From the NCBI RefSeq assembly GCF_017876405.1, contig NZ_JAGINW010000001.1, forward strand, positions 819,203-883,202: a DNA stretch of 64,000 bases, in the 5' to 3' direction. The DNA comes from Kibdelosporangium banguiense (lineage in GTDB: Bacteria; Actinomycetota; Actinomycetes; Mycobacteriales; Pseudonocardiaceae). The notes beneath the pieces are model-generated. The model searched no databases. It was given only the letters and a program-made list of their open reading frames with translations, and was not told the DNA's origin. Positions 1 to 8,396 of this stretch are shown here, piece by piece; positions within the stretch are counted from its first letter, which is position 1, and every line of letters starts with the position of its first letter. The translations under genes and the position numbers were made by a program.

Positions 1-190
1 GGGCCAGGCGGTCGACCACGTCGTCGAGTTCATCGGCGGGGACTGCCCGGTTGACCCAGCCGTAGCGTTCGGCGGTCTGCGAGTCGTACAGGCCGGCGCC
101 GAGCACCGCCTCCAAAGCGCGGTTGCGGCCGATCCGGCCGGCGACCGGCGTCAAGAACGCACTTTCGGCATCGTAAGGATCGTGGAGGAT
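1..190 (-). pseudogene. Enoyl-CoA hydratase/isomerase C-terminal remnant
   Basis: Reading the complement in the frame that contains AGRIGRNRALEAVLGAG gives the helical C-terminal part of a crotonase, followed by AERYGWVNRAVPADEL, which is characteristic of enoyl-CoA hydratases. The gene runs off the left edge. Its N-terminal half would have to lie at 190-800, but that stretch holds an oppositely oriented HxlR gene, so this is a truncated relic. It is not expected to be functional. No start codon or ribosome binding site was found for it. Confidence 0.55.
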
Positions 191-195
191 ACGAG

Positions 196-567
196 ATGGC
201 CACTCCCGGCACGGACACCGGCATCGTCTACCGGGCCGACTGCCCCAGCCGCCCGATCCTCGACCAGATCGCCGACAAGTGGTCGATGATGATCATGGCC
301 GTCCTCGACAGGCCCCGCCGGTTCAACGACATCAAGCGCCGCCTCGAAGGCGTGACGCAGCGGGTGCTGACCCAGACACTGCGCCGCCTGGAACGCAACG
401 GGATGATCGAACGGCGCGTGCTGCCGACCTCGCCGGTCGGGGTCGAGTACTCCCTGACCTCGCTCGGCGAGTCCCTGCGCGAGCCCTTCGGCCACTTGTA
501 CGACTGGACGACCGCCCACGCAGACGAGATCCAGAAGTGCCAGCAGGGCTATGACGAACGATCGTAG
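196..567 (+). CDS. HxlR-family winged-helix transcriptional regulator
   Basis: This 123-residue protein has the HxlR layout: an N-terminal Cys-Pro (ADCPSRPIL, about residue 15), then a winged helix reading DKWSMMIMAVL, RRFNDIKRRLEGVTQRVLTQ and LERNGMIERRV, with a wing ending near PVGVEYSLT. Family members are small dimeric DNA-binding proteins, and the conserved Cys can sense redox or electrophiles in some of them. The ATG follows GGAGGATACGAG. It starts directly after the crotonase remnant, so the gene it once controlled may be lost. No operator was recognised. Confidence 0.9.
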   Translation: MATPGTDTGIVYRADCPSRPILDQIADKWSMMIMAVLDRPRRFNDIKRRLEGVTQRVLTQTLRRLERNGMIERRVLPTSPVGVEYSLTSLGESLREPFGHLYDWTTAHADEIQKCQQGYDERS

Positions 568-689
568 TACGGATGCATTCTTCTTCCCCGACGAGTTGGA
601 GGCGATCGTTCGGGAAGGGGTGGCGGCGGTGTATCACCATCGTCCACATGCGAGCCTCACGTTCCAGTTGACCTTGTCGGCGACGCGGC

Positions 690-1151
690 CTACTTGGCCG
701 GCGCGGTCTCGATGGCGCGACCGTCGGGTCCCTGCTCTCCGCAGTACACAACGCCTTTGCTACCCTCCGGCTCGGGGGCCTTCGCGCAACTCCAGCTACC
801 CTGGATGTCAAGCACCCGGCGACCAGGCCCTTCGCCGTGCGGAGCTTTGGCGAAATACTCGGTGATCACGTTGAACGCCTCGGTACACCCCACAACACCC
901 GCGTCGGTCTGGACCGCGATGAGATCGACATGTTGCGGTCCCACCTTGCCACCCTTCGTACTGCAGTTGACGTCCTTGTCGGACTTGGTTTTCGCTCCAC
1001 CATTGGCATGCAACTGCTGGGTTTGGTTTTTCGGCGCGGCATTCACCGTCTCAGTCGGAGCAGCCGTGTCCTGACCGGAACACGCCGACAACAACGCACC
1101 CCCCGCGACAGCGAGACCCACCGTGACCACCTTCAACGACCTGACACGCAT
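690..1151 (-). CDS. Secreted lipoprotein of unknown function
   Basis: The 153-residue product begins MRVRSLKVVTVGLAVAGG and has the lipobox LLSAC, so it is predicted to be exported and anchored to the membrane outer face. The mature part opens with a Thr/Ala/Gln-rich linker and then a small domain with four Cys (NCST, GCTEAF, WSCAK, YCGEQ) that could form two disulfides. The start is the inner ATG because GAGGGG lies about 9 nt upstream of it; the ATG 12 nt earlier abuts that motif. No family was recognised, and it stands alone. Confidence 0.7.
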   Translation of the reverse strand: MRVRSLKVVTVGLAVAGGALLSACSGQDTAAPTETVNAAPKNQTQQLHANGGAKTKSDKDVNCSTKGGKVGPQHVDLIAVQTDAGVVGCTEAFNVITEYFAKAPHGEGPGRRVLDIQGSWSCAKAPEPEGSKGVVYCGEQGPDGRAIETAPAK

Positions 1152-1370
1152 AACGTTCATCCCCTCGTGATCCCTGATCTCCACAAGCAAAGACGCGTTA
1201 CGACACAGCCGGTTGCACCAGAACCTCTGGATCCGTGACAGAAACTTGCCTCCTCCCATGAGGCAACCAACTCCGACAAGCGGAACATCCGTTGTCACAC
1301 GCTCATTTCAATGTCCATTTTGGTCTCTCCGCAGCACCGCGACGATCTCAACTGACTCAGCCGGTCTCCG

Positions 1371-2429
1371 TTACCACCGCAAGAGGCTGAGCTGGCGAAT
1401 CAGCTCCGGCGACAAAGTCCCGTCGGCGGTCTTCATGGTGTGACCGACACCAGGGAGGACCACACGGTGGCGTTGGCCCACAACTGATGTGAGCTGATCA
1501 GCGGTGTGGCACGGCACCTGGGTGTCCAGCGTGCCGCACGTCAGAAGCACAGGCATCGGTGGCAATCGGCGTGCGACATCCGGCGGATTGACCGCGTCGT
1601 CACTTGTCACGAACCGTCGGTTCGGCCCTGCCAGTGACTGGAAGAACGTGGCGAACGGCGTTGGCATGGCGCTCGTGTCGACCGGGCGTCCGCCGCGCAG
1701 GTCCGCAACGGCGACGTCGATCGCCCGGTCGACGGTGTCACCCTCCTTTTCGGACAGGCCACCGGCAGCGACGAGTTGCTTGACCTGATCGTGCAACTGC
1801 ATGGCCAGCACGTCCAGAAACCGCATCGCCTGAGGCTGCAGCATGACCAGGGCAGCGGCACGCCGATAGAAGGGAGCGTTCGCCGCGAGCACCAATGCCG
1901 TCATAGCCCCCTCGCTGTGGCCGACGACCGCTACTCGACTCCAGGCCACTTCAGCACGGCGTCGCAGGTAGTCGCCGGCTGCCTCGGCCTGCCGGACGAA
2001 CGCCGGATAGTCGATCTCCTGAACACGTCCGGCCCACGCCCCAAGTCCCGTAAGACCGGTTGCGTACTTGTCGAACCGAAGCGTCACAACCCGATCGCGG
2101 TCCAGCACACCGGCAAGATCACGAAGGGTGTTCGGCGTGAGCGCCGGGGGCTGGTTGCCGTCCCGGTCCGTGGGTCCGCTACCCGGCAGCAGAAGAGCCG
2201 CTGCCAGGCGTTCACCGCGGCGCCGTGCCGGCACGTGCAGCGTTCCGTATGTAGTCGTGCCTTCGACAACGAAGGACACCTGCTCGTCGCGTGCAGGCAA
2301 CCAGGCCGCAGAGCCGTGGTGACCGCCGGCGCCCTGCCCGACCGCCGCGGCGGAGGACGGCAGCGCAGCCGTAACGCCTGCAGCCGTGGAGACCACCGCC
2401 GCGAGCGCGACCACAACGTTGGCGATCAT
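1371..2429 (-). CDS. Secreted alpha/beta hydrolase
   Basis: This 352-residue protein has an N-terminal hydrophobic signal-like segment (residues 1-28). The hydrolase fold carries the nucleophile elbow GHSEG at 170-174, an oxyanion region LLPGSGPTDRDGN near 80-92, the acid in CGTLDTQVP and the catalytic His in GVGHTMK. The DRDGN motif and the signal peptide match secreted serine hydrolases annotated as dienelactone hydrolase or YqkD-like. The substrate is unknown. It is the last gene of a TetR/PH-like/hydrolase operon and overlaps the preceding gene by 4 bp (ATGA), so translation is probably coupled. Confidence 0.85.
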   Translation of the reverse strand: MIANVVVALAAVVSTAAGVTAALPSSAAAVGQGAGGHHGSAAWLPARDEQVSFVVEGTTTYGTLHVPARRRGERLAAALLLPGSGPTDRDGNQPPALTPNTLRDLAGVLDRDRVVTLRFDKYATGLTGLGAWAGRVQEIDYPAFVRQAEAAGDYLRRRAEVAWSRVAVVGHSEGAMTALVLAANAPFYRRAAALVMLQPQAMRFLDVLAMQLHDQVKQLVAAGGLSEKEGDTVDRAIDVAVADLRGGRPVDTSAMPTPFATFFQSLAGPNRRFVTSDDAVNPPDVARRLPPMPVLLTCGTLDTQVPCHTADQLTSVVGQRHRVVLPGVGHTMKTADGTLSPELIRQLSLLRW

Positions 2430-2779
2430 CGGCTCACCGCCTGCTCGACCATGGCCACCACCGCGCGCGGGTCGTCGACTTCGACCACCAGCCGGGAATA
2501 ACTCTCGTCGGCCAACTCGATCACCACGGCCTTGAGCGCGTCACGCACCGCCCAGAAGACCTTTTCGCCGTCCTGACGGAAGGTCCCCGCAGTGATCACC
2601 CCGGGCAGGTGCGTGCCTGGCGCCCGAATTCCCTTGGGCTCACCGAGGATTCCCGGGTCCAATGTGGCGCCCCGCACATGCGCCAGCGGGATGGTCAACT
2701 TGCTCTTCAAGGCCCACACCTTGTCCAGTCCCTCCATCACCACCACAAGGTCCTTGCCCTGCACACTGATCGTCGCCAT
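2426..2779 (-). CDS. Small bacterial PH-domain-like protein
   Basis: The product is 117 residues from the ATG beginning MATISVQGKDLVVVMEG. It is a compact alternating-strand domain (KLTIPLAHVRGATLDPG, GVITAGTFRQDGEKVFW) ending in an amphipathic helix (DPRAVVAMVEQAV), typical of small actinobacterial proteins assigned to bacterial pleckstrin-homology-like families. The start was chosen because it lies 1 nt after the TetR stop and because upstream residues are low-complexity Arg. There are no membrane segments or catalytic motifs. It sits between TetR and the secreted hydrolase, so it probably shares their regulation; its role is unknown. Confidence 0.65.
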   Translation of the reverse strand: MATISVQGKDLVVVMEGLDKVWALKSKLTIPLAHVRGATLDPGILGEPKGIRAPGTHLPGVITAGTFRQDGEKVFWAVRDALKAVVIELADESYSRLVVEVDDPRAVVAMVEQAVSR

Positions 2780-2780
2780 G

Positions 2781-3269
2781 TCACATCTCCTTGCGCGGCG
2801 CCGTCTCCGGCGCGTCATTGATGATGAGGCCACCACCTTCGGGCGCATTTGCCCGGCGGTGCCCGATTCCCGGCCGTCCGCGCAGCCACTTCCCCAGCAG
2901 CGCCTCAGTGACGCGGGGGTCACACGTCACTTCGTCAAGTTCGGCGAAGACCGACAACACCAAGTCGGCAACCTCGGGGTCCTCGGACGCCCGATCAACC
3001 GCAGCGACCAACAACAGGTCCCACGCGGGCGCATGTTCCGCCTGAGCCATACGAGTCAACTGCGGACGAACATCCCGTTCGATATGACGCCGCAACGCCG
3101 CCAGGTACAGCCCACGTTTACTGCCGAAAACGCCATAGAGGCTGTTGCGGTGCACCCCAAGCCGAGTAACCAGGTCATCGATCGAGACACCGTCATAGGC
3201 ACGACGGGCAAACAGATCCGCGGCCGCCTCCACGGCCTCATCAACATCGAAAGCCCTTCGTCGTCCCAT
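2781..3269 (-). CDS. TetR-family transcriptional regulator (autoregulated operon)
   Basis: This 162-residue repressor has an N-terminal TetR helix-turn-helix: FARRAYDGVSIDDLVTRLGV then HRNSLYGVFGSKRGLYL. The ligand-binding C-terminal half is short and ends in a basic, low-complexity tail. It is the first gene of the TetR/PH-like/hydrolase operon. A perfect 12-bp inverted repeat lies 15-55 bp upstream of the start, consistent with autorepression. The inducer is unknown. Confidence 0.88.
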   Translation of the reverse strand: MGRRRAFDVDEAVEAAADLFARRAYDGVSIDDLVTRLGVHRNSLYGVFGSKRGLYLAALRRHIERDVRPQLTRMAQAEHAPAWDLLLVAAVDRASEDPEVADLVLSVFAELDEVTCDPRVTEALLGKWLRGRPGIGHRRANAPEGGGLIINDAPETAPRKEM

Positions 3270-3284
3270 ACGATCACGCTAGCG

Positions 3285-3324
3285 TTTTTAGGAACGATCA
3301 GTCAAGAACGACCGTTCCTAAAAA
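3285..3324. promoter_or_regulatory. Operator dyad upstream of the TetR gene
   Basis: The arms TTTTTAGGAACG (3285-3296) and CGTTCCTAAAAA (3313-3324) are perfect inverted repeats separated by 16 bp, placed immediately upstream of the TetR start at 3269. Length and position fit a TetR-family operator. AT-rich arms in GC-rich surroundings could also overlap the promoter. Confidence 0.7.
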
Positions 3325-3935
3325 TCCCGACATCCAGACCAAACAAGACAACCGTGCGAATCCAAGCTGGTCCGACCTCCCACGCACCACGACAAGAGGT
3401 GCAAGATCGCAAACTCCCGACCAGCCGCGCTGGTCCAAGCGCAACGCGCCCAGCGCTGGTTCAGAAGAAGGCCGCAACCGTGGGGGTATGAGGGCTCGGC
3501 CCAGAAATAATTCGAGGCGACCCGGTTCGCGCATTCCGCGAACACAGATCGCCCGAGACGAGTGGACCTAACGTGTCAGCATAAGAACCCGGAAGTGACT
3601 GCGCTGGGACCACGACTTGTCGACTCCGCCCGCAGTATTGACTGACTACCTAGCACAATGGTCCATATCTGACTGGTTCGGAATGGTGCGGTTCCCCGCG
3701 CCTCATCGGCGGCAGGTTCGCGGCAACCCGTTATGATCGCCCCAGCCTGGCAGCACGCGGTCACGCATCTGAGGACCGCAATTGACAAGTTTAAAATTGG
3801 CCGTTATCTGTGACGCACTCATGCCCCGTGGCGCGCGACGGTAATTCGGGATGAGCCAACCTCATCGGCCCAACGTGCACAGCGGGTTCGCATGCTGACA
3901 CGCTTGATCAGCAAACCCGCTGTTCACAGACGTTG
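3325..3935. other. Gene-poor stretch before the first att-like repeat
   Basis: No open frame here has convincing codon bias or a recognisable domain. The only structure seen is a 41-bp segment (3562-3602) that recurs at 56968-57008. The stretch probably consists of decayed mobile-element DNA at the island edge, which is inference. Confidence 0.4.
3562..3602 (+). repeat. 41-bp direct repeat, left copy
   Basis: This segment starts GTGGACCTAACGTGTCAGC and differs at two positions from 56968-57008, in the same orientation. No ORF, tRNA or known insertion-sequence end was recognised in it. The two copies lie 53.4 kb apart and enclose all five tRNA-Ala-like repeats. Confidence 0.65.
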
Positions 3936-3975
3936 TGGAGCTGAGGGGATTCGAACCCCTGATCCCCACACTGCC
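3936..3975 (-). repeat. tRNA-Ala 3'-end / att-like repeat, copy 1
   Basis: The complement reads as the T-arm (AGGGGTTCGAATCCCCT) plus acceptor strand CAGCTCC and discriminator A of a tRNA. U at the third acceptor position implies the G3:U70 pair that marks tRNA-Ala. The D-arm and anticodon arm are absent, so this is a 3' fragment of the kind left by integrases that target tRNA genes. This copy has GATCCCC where the others have GACCCCC. About 150 bp beyond it also resemble copies 4 and 5. Confidence 0.8.
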
Positions 3976-4191
3976 AACGTAGTTCAAGTAAGAGCGCTGA
4001 CCAGCATCTTCGCAAATCCGCAGGAAAACCAGGTTCCATTCACTATAATTGAGAGCAGTTGAGCGCAATTCAGGTCACATGAACTCTCCAGGTTTTCTCC
4101 ACATATAGCAGTGTGAGAAACGCACCAACGTCTCTGTAGCTCACCGCCGGGCGATGCCCGTGTCCACGCGGTGACTGTAACCGCGCGGCGT

Positions 4192-4512
4192 CTACTTCCC
4201 GCCGGTGATCGTGGCCAGCACCTGCTCCGCGACCGCTGTTGTCGCCTTGCATGAGCCCTGCTCCCGCGGTGGTTCGGCGTTGTACTTGATCACATCGATC
4301 CCGACGTAGCTCGTGTCGGTGATGCCAATGGCGACGTCGCAGAACTCCGGGGAACTTTGGCGGGTGTAGTAGATCACTGGGCGGCCCGACATCGTGTCCG
4401 GCTTCCAGTACTCGGGGGAGAAACCCTGGGAGTGGTCGGTGGTCAGCTTCGCCAGCCCCATGTCCGTCACGACGAAGGCGGTGACCCACAAGGTTCCGGT
4501 TTCCCGGTGGTC
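4192..4512 (-). pseudogene. DUF3558 lipoprotein, C-terminal remnant
   Basis: About 107 residues (HRETGTLWVTAFVVTD to VLATITGGK) are nearly identical to the C-terminal half of the intact DUF3558 lipoprotein at 54061-54654. The signal peptide and N-terminal half are missing; homology stops about 90 bp before the end of the SNF2 helicase gene. Both copies sit just beyond an att-like repeat, so the pair looks like a duplicated boundary in which copy 1 was truncated when the helicase module arrived. Confidence 0.85.
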
Positions 4513-4604
4513 CTCCCACACTGCCAGCCAAAGTCCCGTCATCCACGTTCCGTATGGCGTGCAGACCGGTGCCCAGCAATTGGCGAACCTGCCATAAGAA
4601 TCCG

Positions 4605-7600
4605 TCAGGCGAACAGTCCACGAATATCGTCGGCGTCCAAGCTGGCGCCGAAAATATTTCCGTCGTCCATGACACTGGAAAACAACTCTGCCTTCTTCGC
4701 CTTCAGTGCCATCACCTTCTCCTCGATGGTGTCCTTGGCGATGAGGCGGTACACCATGACGTTGCGGGTCTGCCCGATACGGTGAGTTCTGTCCACCGCC
4801 TGCGCCTCGGTCGCGGGATTCCACCACGGGTCGAGCAGGAAGCAGTAGTCCGCCTCCGTCAAGTTCAGGCCGAACCCACCGGCTTTGAGGCTGATCAGGA
4901 ACACCGGAGCAGTCCCACCCTTGAAGCGCTTGAGCACCGTGGCCCGGTTGCGTGTCGAACCGTCCAGATAGCAGTACTCGATGTGCTCCGCGTCCAGCCG
5001 GGCGCGTACCACGTCGAGGAAACCGGTGAACTGACTGAAGACCAGCGCCCGGTGCCCGCCGTCAACCACGTCACAAAGCTGCTCGGACAAGGCATCGACC
5101 TTCGCGCAGGGAAGGTTCCGGTGCTTCTCGTCGATGAGCCCGGCGTGCAGGCTCAACTGGCGCAGGAGGGTCAGCGAGCGCAGGATCGTGAACCGGTTGC
5201 GGTTCAGGTCGTCCACCAGCCCGAGAACCTTCTGCCGTTCTCGTTGCAGATGGGTCTGGTACAGCTTCCGGTGCCGCGGATGCAGCTCCACCTCGATGAC
5301 CTGCTCTTGCTTGGCGGGCAGGTCCGCAGCTACCTGTTCCTTGGTGCGACGCCTGACCAGCGGCTTAACTCGCCGTCGCAACCGCGCGAGCAGCTCGGCG
5401 TCGCCTTTCTTCTCGATCGGGCGGGCATAGTCGTTCTGGAAGCGGGTGGGGTTCGGGAACAGGCCAGGTGCTGTGATCGACAGCAGCGACCACAGCTCCA
5501 TCAAGTTGTTCTCCATCGGTGTGCCGGTGATCGCGAGTTTGAACGGCACCGGCAGCCGGCGGGCGCACTGGTAGGTCTTGGACTGGTGGTTCTTCACGAA
5601 CTGGGCTTCGTCCAGAATCAGTCCGGCCCACTCCGGCCGGGAGTAGGCGTCGAAGTCGAGCCGGAACAGCGTGTACGACGTGATCACCACGTCGGCATCC
5701 GCGACGATCTCGTCGAAAGCCTGGTCGCGGCGCCGCATCGTGTCAGAGATCGACACCACGTTCAGCTCCGGCGCGAAGCGTCCGGACTCGGTCGCCCAGT
5801 TCGACACGACACTTGTCGGTGCGACGACGAGGAACGGCGAGACCTTGGGATCGGCCTGCTTGGCATGGCAGATCAACGCCAATGACTGCAGTGTCTTGCC
5901 GAGGCCCATGTCGTCGGCGAGAATCCCGCCGAGCCGGAACTCCCACAGGAATGCCAGCCAGCGGAACCCTGCCAACTGATACGGACGCAGCCGCGCAATG
6001 AGCGCCTGGGGTGCCTGCGTCGCGTCGATGGAGTCGATCGACCGCAGTCGCTGTACCTGCCGCTGCCATGCCCGCGCCTGACGGTTGACGACTCCCAACG
6101 CAGCCAGCTCGTCCCACAGCCCGACCTGAAACCGGCTGATCCGCAGCGGGCCGTCCGGCGAGTCCTGCAACGCCCGCGCCTCCATGATCAACGAGCGCAG
6201 CATCCGCAGTTCCGGTTTCTCCAAGGAGAAGTACGCGCCGTCAGCGAGCAGCATGTGCGATTGGCCCGTGCTCAGCGCTACGAACACCTCCATGAACGCA
6301 AGCTGCCGACCCTCGACGGTGATGGTGACGCCGAGGTCGAACCAGTCAGTTTCGCCCGCTATCTCCTCGGTCGACACGCCGATCCGCAGCGAGTCGCCCA
6401 CCTCGCGATAGTCCAGCGACTCGCCGCTGACTTCCACGGCGACCCCTGGGTGGTCCGCGACCAGCGGCAACACCTCGGTGGTGAACCGCATGGTGTCGAT
6501 GCCGCCGAACTTGGCGTGCGGGGCGAGAGCGGGTTGCGGATCAGTATCGGCTCGCAATGGCTCGAACTGATCGAGCGGGAGGTCAAGGCCGGCCAGAATG
6601 GCCTTCTCCTGCTCCAGATCGCGGTATTCGGCGCGGGACGGAACCGAGTACAACGGTGCCCGGAAACGTGAATCGCCGACCTGGTAGGCCCATTCCCAGT
6701 CGACTTCGAGGTCATGACCATCGCCGTAGGACGCGCGCAGCACCAGAACGGGATCTGATATCACGGGCGGCGCAAATGACTCGTCGGACGAAATCACCGT
6801 GGCCATCTGCCGAAGTCGCGGATAATAGTCGTCGCGAAAACGCGATTGCCCAGTGGCGGGGATCTCCAGGTGCCGCTTCGCCAGCGCCATGTTCCGCAGT
6901 TGCTGCGGCACGGACTTGACCATCCGGGCCAACTTGAGGTGCCAGTCGCCGGGCACGGTGGTCGCCTCGGCTTCCACACGGCTGATGTAGACGACACCAT
7001 GCGCTTCTTCCTTGCCGATGAACTGCAACGGCACGGCATCCACGGGGGTCCCGTCGACCTTGATCAACGGGGCGACAACGAGTGATCCGGTCTTGTCTCT
7101 ACGGGTCGCGTCGAGGACGAACTCCGCGGACCGATATTTCTCCACCCGTCCCAGGCGCTTTTTGCCGTGCACCAGGATCAGGCCCGCCGCCTCGGCCTCG
7201 TCCAGCATCGGCCACAGCCGGCGACTGCCGAACGCGGCCAGGTCGATCGTCTTCTCCTCGTTGTACGAGTAATAACCCGAGCGGCCGTCCCTCGACTTGT
7301 AGACCGCGTACATCTCTTGGAGCAATCGCACATGCGAGGCGAGATAGTCGTGAAAGTGGTAGGAGGTAGCCAGTTTGGTCCAGCTCAACCCACCACTCGC
7401 CCAGCCGTTCCGGCCCGGCCTAACCACGCGGGCCGCCAACCTCGGCGTAGTCGCACCAGCCGACAACGTCAACTCGATGGCCAGCGGCACCTCACCCGAC
7501 CGGTTCACCGGATCACCCGGCCCGGAATCGAGCAGCGACCCCAACGACTGTTCCCACGCCGGGGTTCGTGGACGCGGATCCGGTGCAGTCCGTGTCTGCC

Positions 7601-7958
7601 CAGCACCCATCGCCGTCAACACCAGCGCCACGACGTGCTTGCAGTTGAATCCGACAGGGCAGTCGCATTGCCCCTGCTCGAACTTCATGCTCGCCCCGTC
7701 GAAAGGCGCGAAATACGCTGTCGTCACGTAGAAGTTGCCACTGCTGCCGTGCACAGTCCCATCGAGCGCACAGTCGGCCGAATCCCAGCGCATCTTGATT
7801 ACCGCATGCTGCTGCGCGTACCGGGCACCCCTCGCGTAGGAGGCAGTGCCGACCGCAGCCTTGAGACTCGAAGCGTCAACGTCATGCAAGACAACTGAAT
7901 GCACACCGCCAAGATAGCCATCAGCACCGACAGTCCCCACTCGCCATGCCGACGTCAC
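4605..7958 (-). CDS. SNF2-family helicase with SWIM zinc finger
   Basis: This protein of about 1117 residues has an N-terminal SWIM finger (C98, C100, C106, H108 in CDCPVGFNCKHVV), a long middle region, and a C-terminal SNF2 motor: ILADDMGLGKT (motif I), LDEAQFVKN (II), ITGTPMENN (III) and, near the end, DRTHRIGQ (VI). SNF2 enzymes are ATP-driven double-stranded DNA translocases. The GTG at 7958 was chosen because its GTGA overlaps the stop of the upstream small gene, a translational-coupling arrangement; a GTG at 7904 is the alternative. With its small partner it lies divergent to a primase-helicase gene, suggesting a nucleic-acid conflict or defence module. Confidence 0.93.
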   Translation of the reverse strand: MTSAWRVGTVGADGYLGGVHSVVLHDVDASSLKAAVGTASYARGARYAQQHAVIKMRWDSADCALDGTVHGSSGNFYVTTAYFAPFDGASMKFEQGQCDCPVGFNCKHVVALVLTAMGAGQTRTAPDPRPRTPAWEQSLGSLLDSGPGDPVNRSGEVPLAIELTLSAGATTPRLAARVVRPGRNGWASGGLSWTKLATSYHFHDYLASHVRLLQEMYAVYKSRDGRSGYYSYNEEKTIDLAAFGSRRLWPMLDEAEAAGLILVHGKKRLGRVEKYRSAEFVLDATRRDKTGSLVVAPLIKVDGTPVDAVPLQFIGKEEAHGVVYISRVEAEATTVPGDWHLKLARMVKSVPQQLRNMALAKRHLEIPATGQSRFRDDYYPRLRQMATVISSDESFAPPVISDPVLVLRASYGDGHDLEVDWEWAYQVGDSRFRAPLYSVPSRAEYRDLEQEKAILAGLDLPLDQFEPLRADTDPQPALAPHAKFGGIDTMRFTTEVLPLVADHPGVAVEVSGESLDYREVGDSLRIGVSTEEIAGETDWFDLGVTITVEGRQLAFMEVFVALSTGQSHMLLADGAYFSLEKPELRMLRSLIMEARALQDSPDGPLRISRFQVGLWDELAALGVVNRQARAWQRQVQRLRSIDSIDATQAPQALIARLRPYQLAGFRWLAFLWEFRLGGILADDMGLGKTLQSLALICHAKQADPKVSPFLVVAPTSVVSNWATESGRFAPELNVVSISDTMRRRDQAFDEIVADADVVITSYTLFRLDFDAYSRPEWAGLILDEAQFVKNHQSKTYQCARRLPVPFKLAITGTPMENNLMELWSLLSITAPGLFPNPTRFQNDYARPIEKKGDAELLARLRRRVKPLVRRRTKEQVAADLPAKQEQVIEVELHPRHRKLYQTHLQRERQKVLGLVDDLNRNRFTILRSLTLLRQLSLHAGLIDEKHRNLPCAKVDALSEQLCDVVDGGHRALVFSQFTGFLDVVRARLDAEHIEYCYLDGSTRNRATVLKRFKGGTAPVFLISLKAGGFGLNLTEADYCFLLDPWWNPATEAQAVDRTHRIGQTRNVMVYRLIAKDTIEEKVMALKAKKAELFSSVMDDGNIFGASLDADDIRGLFA

Positions 7959-8320
7959 CTCAGATCCGGTTTCTCCCCCAACCACTCGATCTCGTCCTCG
8001 AACACCCCGTACGGCACACCACCCGACGTGTAGCCCGCGACAAAGAACTTCCGTCCGTCCAGCACAGTCCACATATCGTCGCCGCCTTCAACCGGCTCAT
8101 CCGTATCGCTTGACGGAACCGGTGCCGGACGGCGCGCCCACTGCTCCGCCGATGGACCAAGAGGAAAACCGACTGCGGTCAGATCGTCATAAGCCGTATA
8201 CCTGTCAACGCCATAACGCCTGCAATAGGCCTTCACGGTAACGTTCGCGCCCGACTGAATCCACGCTCGCGCCGACTCACGGCGCTGCTGCTTCCGCATC
8301 CGGTGACGTCGCGTCTGCAC
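7955..8320 (-). CDS. Small HTH-like partner protein of the helicase module
   Basis: This 121-residue protein has a very basic N-terminus (MQTRRHRMRKQQRRESARAW) and a helix-turn-helix-like stretch (SGANVTVKAYCRRYGVDR then YTAYDDLTAVGF). The C-terminal strand-rich part contains MWTVLDGRKFFVAGYT and GVPYGVFEDEIEWL. No named family was recognised. It is the first gene of an operon with the SNF2 helicase (4-bp GTGA overlap) and is divergent from the primase-helicase, 76 bp away. A homologue with a one-base deletion occupies the same position at 48865-49217. Start is GTG 8320; ATG at 8299 is possible. DNA binding is inferred. Confidence 0.8.
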   Translation of the reverse strand: MQTRRHRMRKQQRRESARAWIQSGANVTVKAYCRRYGVDRYTAYDDLTAVGFPLGPSAEQWARRPAPVPSSDTDEPVEGGDDMWTVLDGRKFFVAGYTSGGVPYGVFEDEIEWLGEKPDLR

Positions 8321-8396
8321 GGAAAAATCCTAAATCCCGCAGATCGTGTGCGGAACCAGCGCGTGCTTGTCTGCAGCGCATTCTACGGTGTGAGAT

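Noticed and set aside
551..865. + strand frame after the HxlR gene (start ATG near 551)
   Set aside because: The first ~40 codons look slightly protein-like, but it runs antisense into the lipoprotein gene and shows no recognisable domain.
3430..3460. Second short match (AAGCGCAACGCGCCC) between 3.44 kb and 57.06 kb
   Set aside because: Only about 15 bp exact, in a different order relative to the 41-bp repeat; may be chance in GC-rich DNA.
3931..4030. Possible complete tRNA gene at the first repeat
   Set aside because: Only the T-arm and acceptor 3' strand can be read. The bases that should form the D-arm and anticodon arm do not fold, and the same holds at all five copies.
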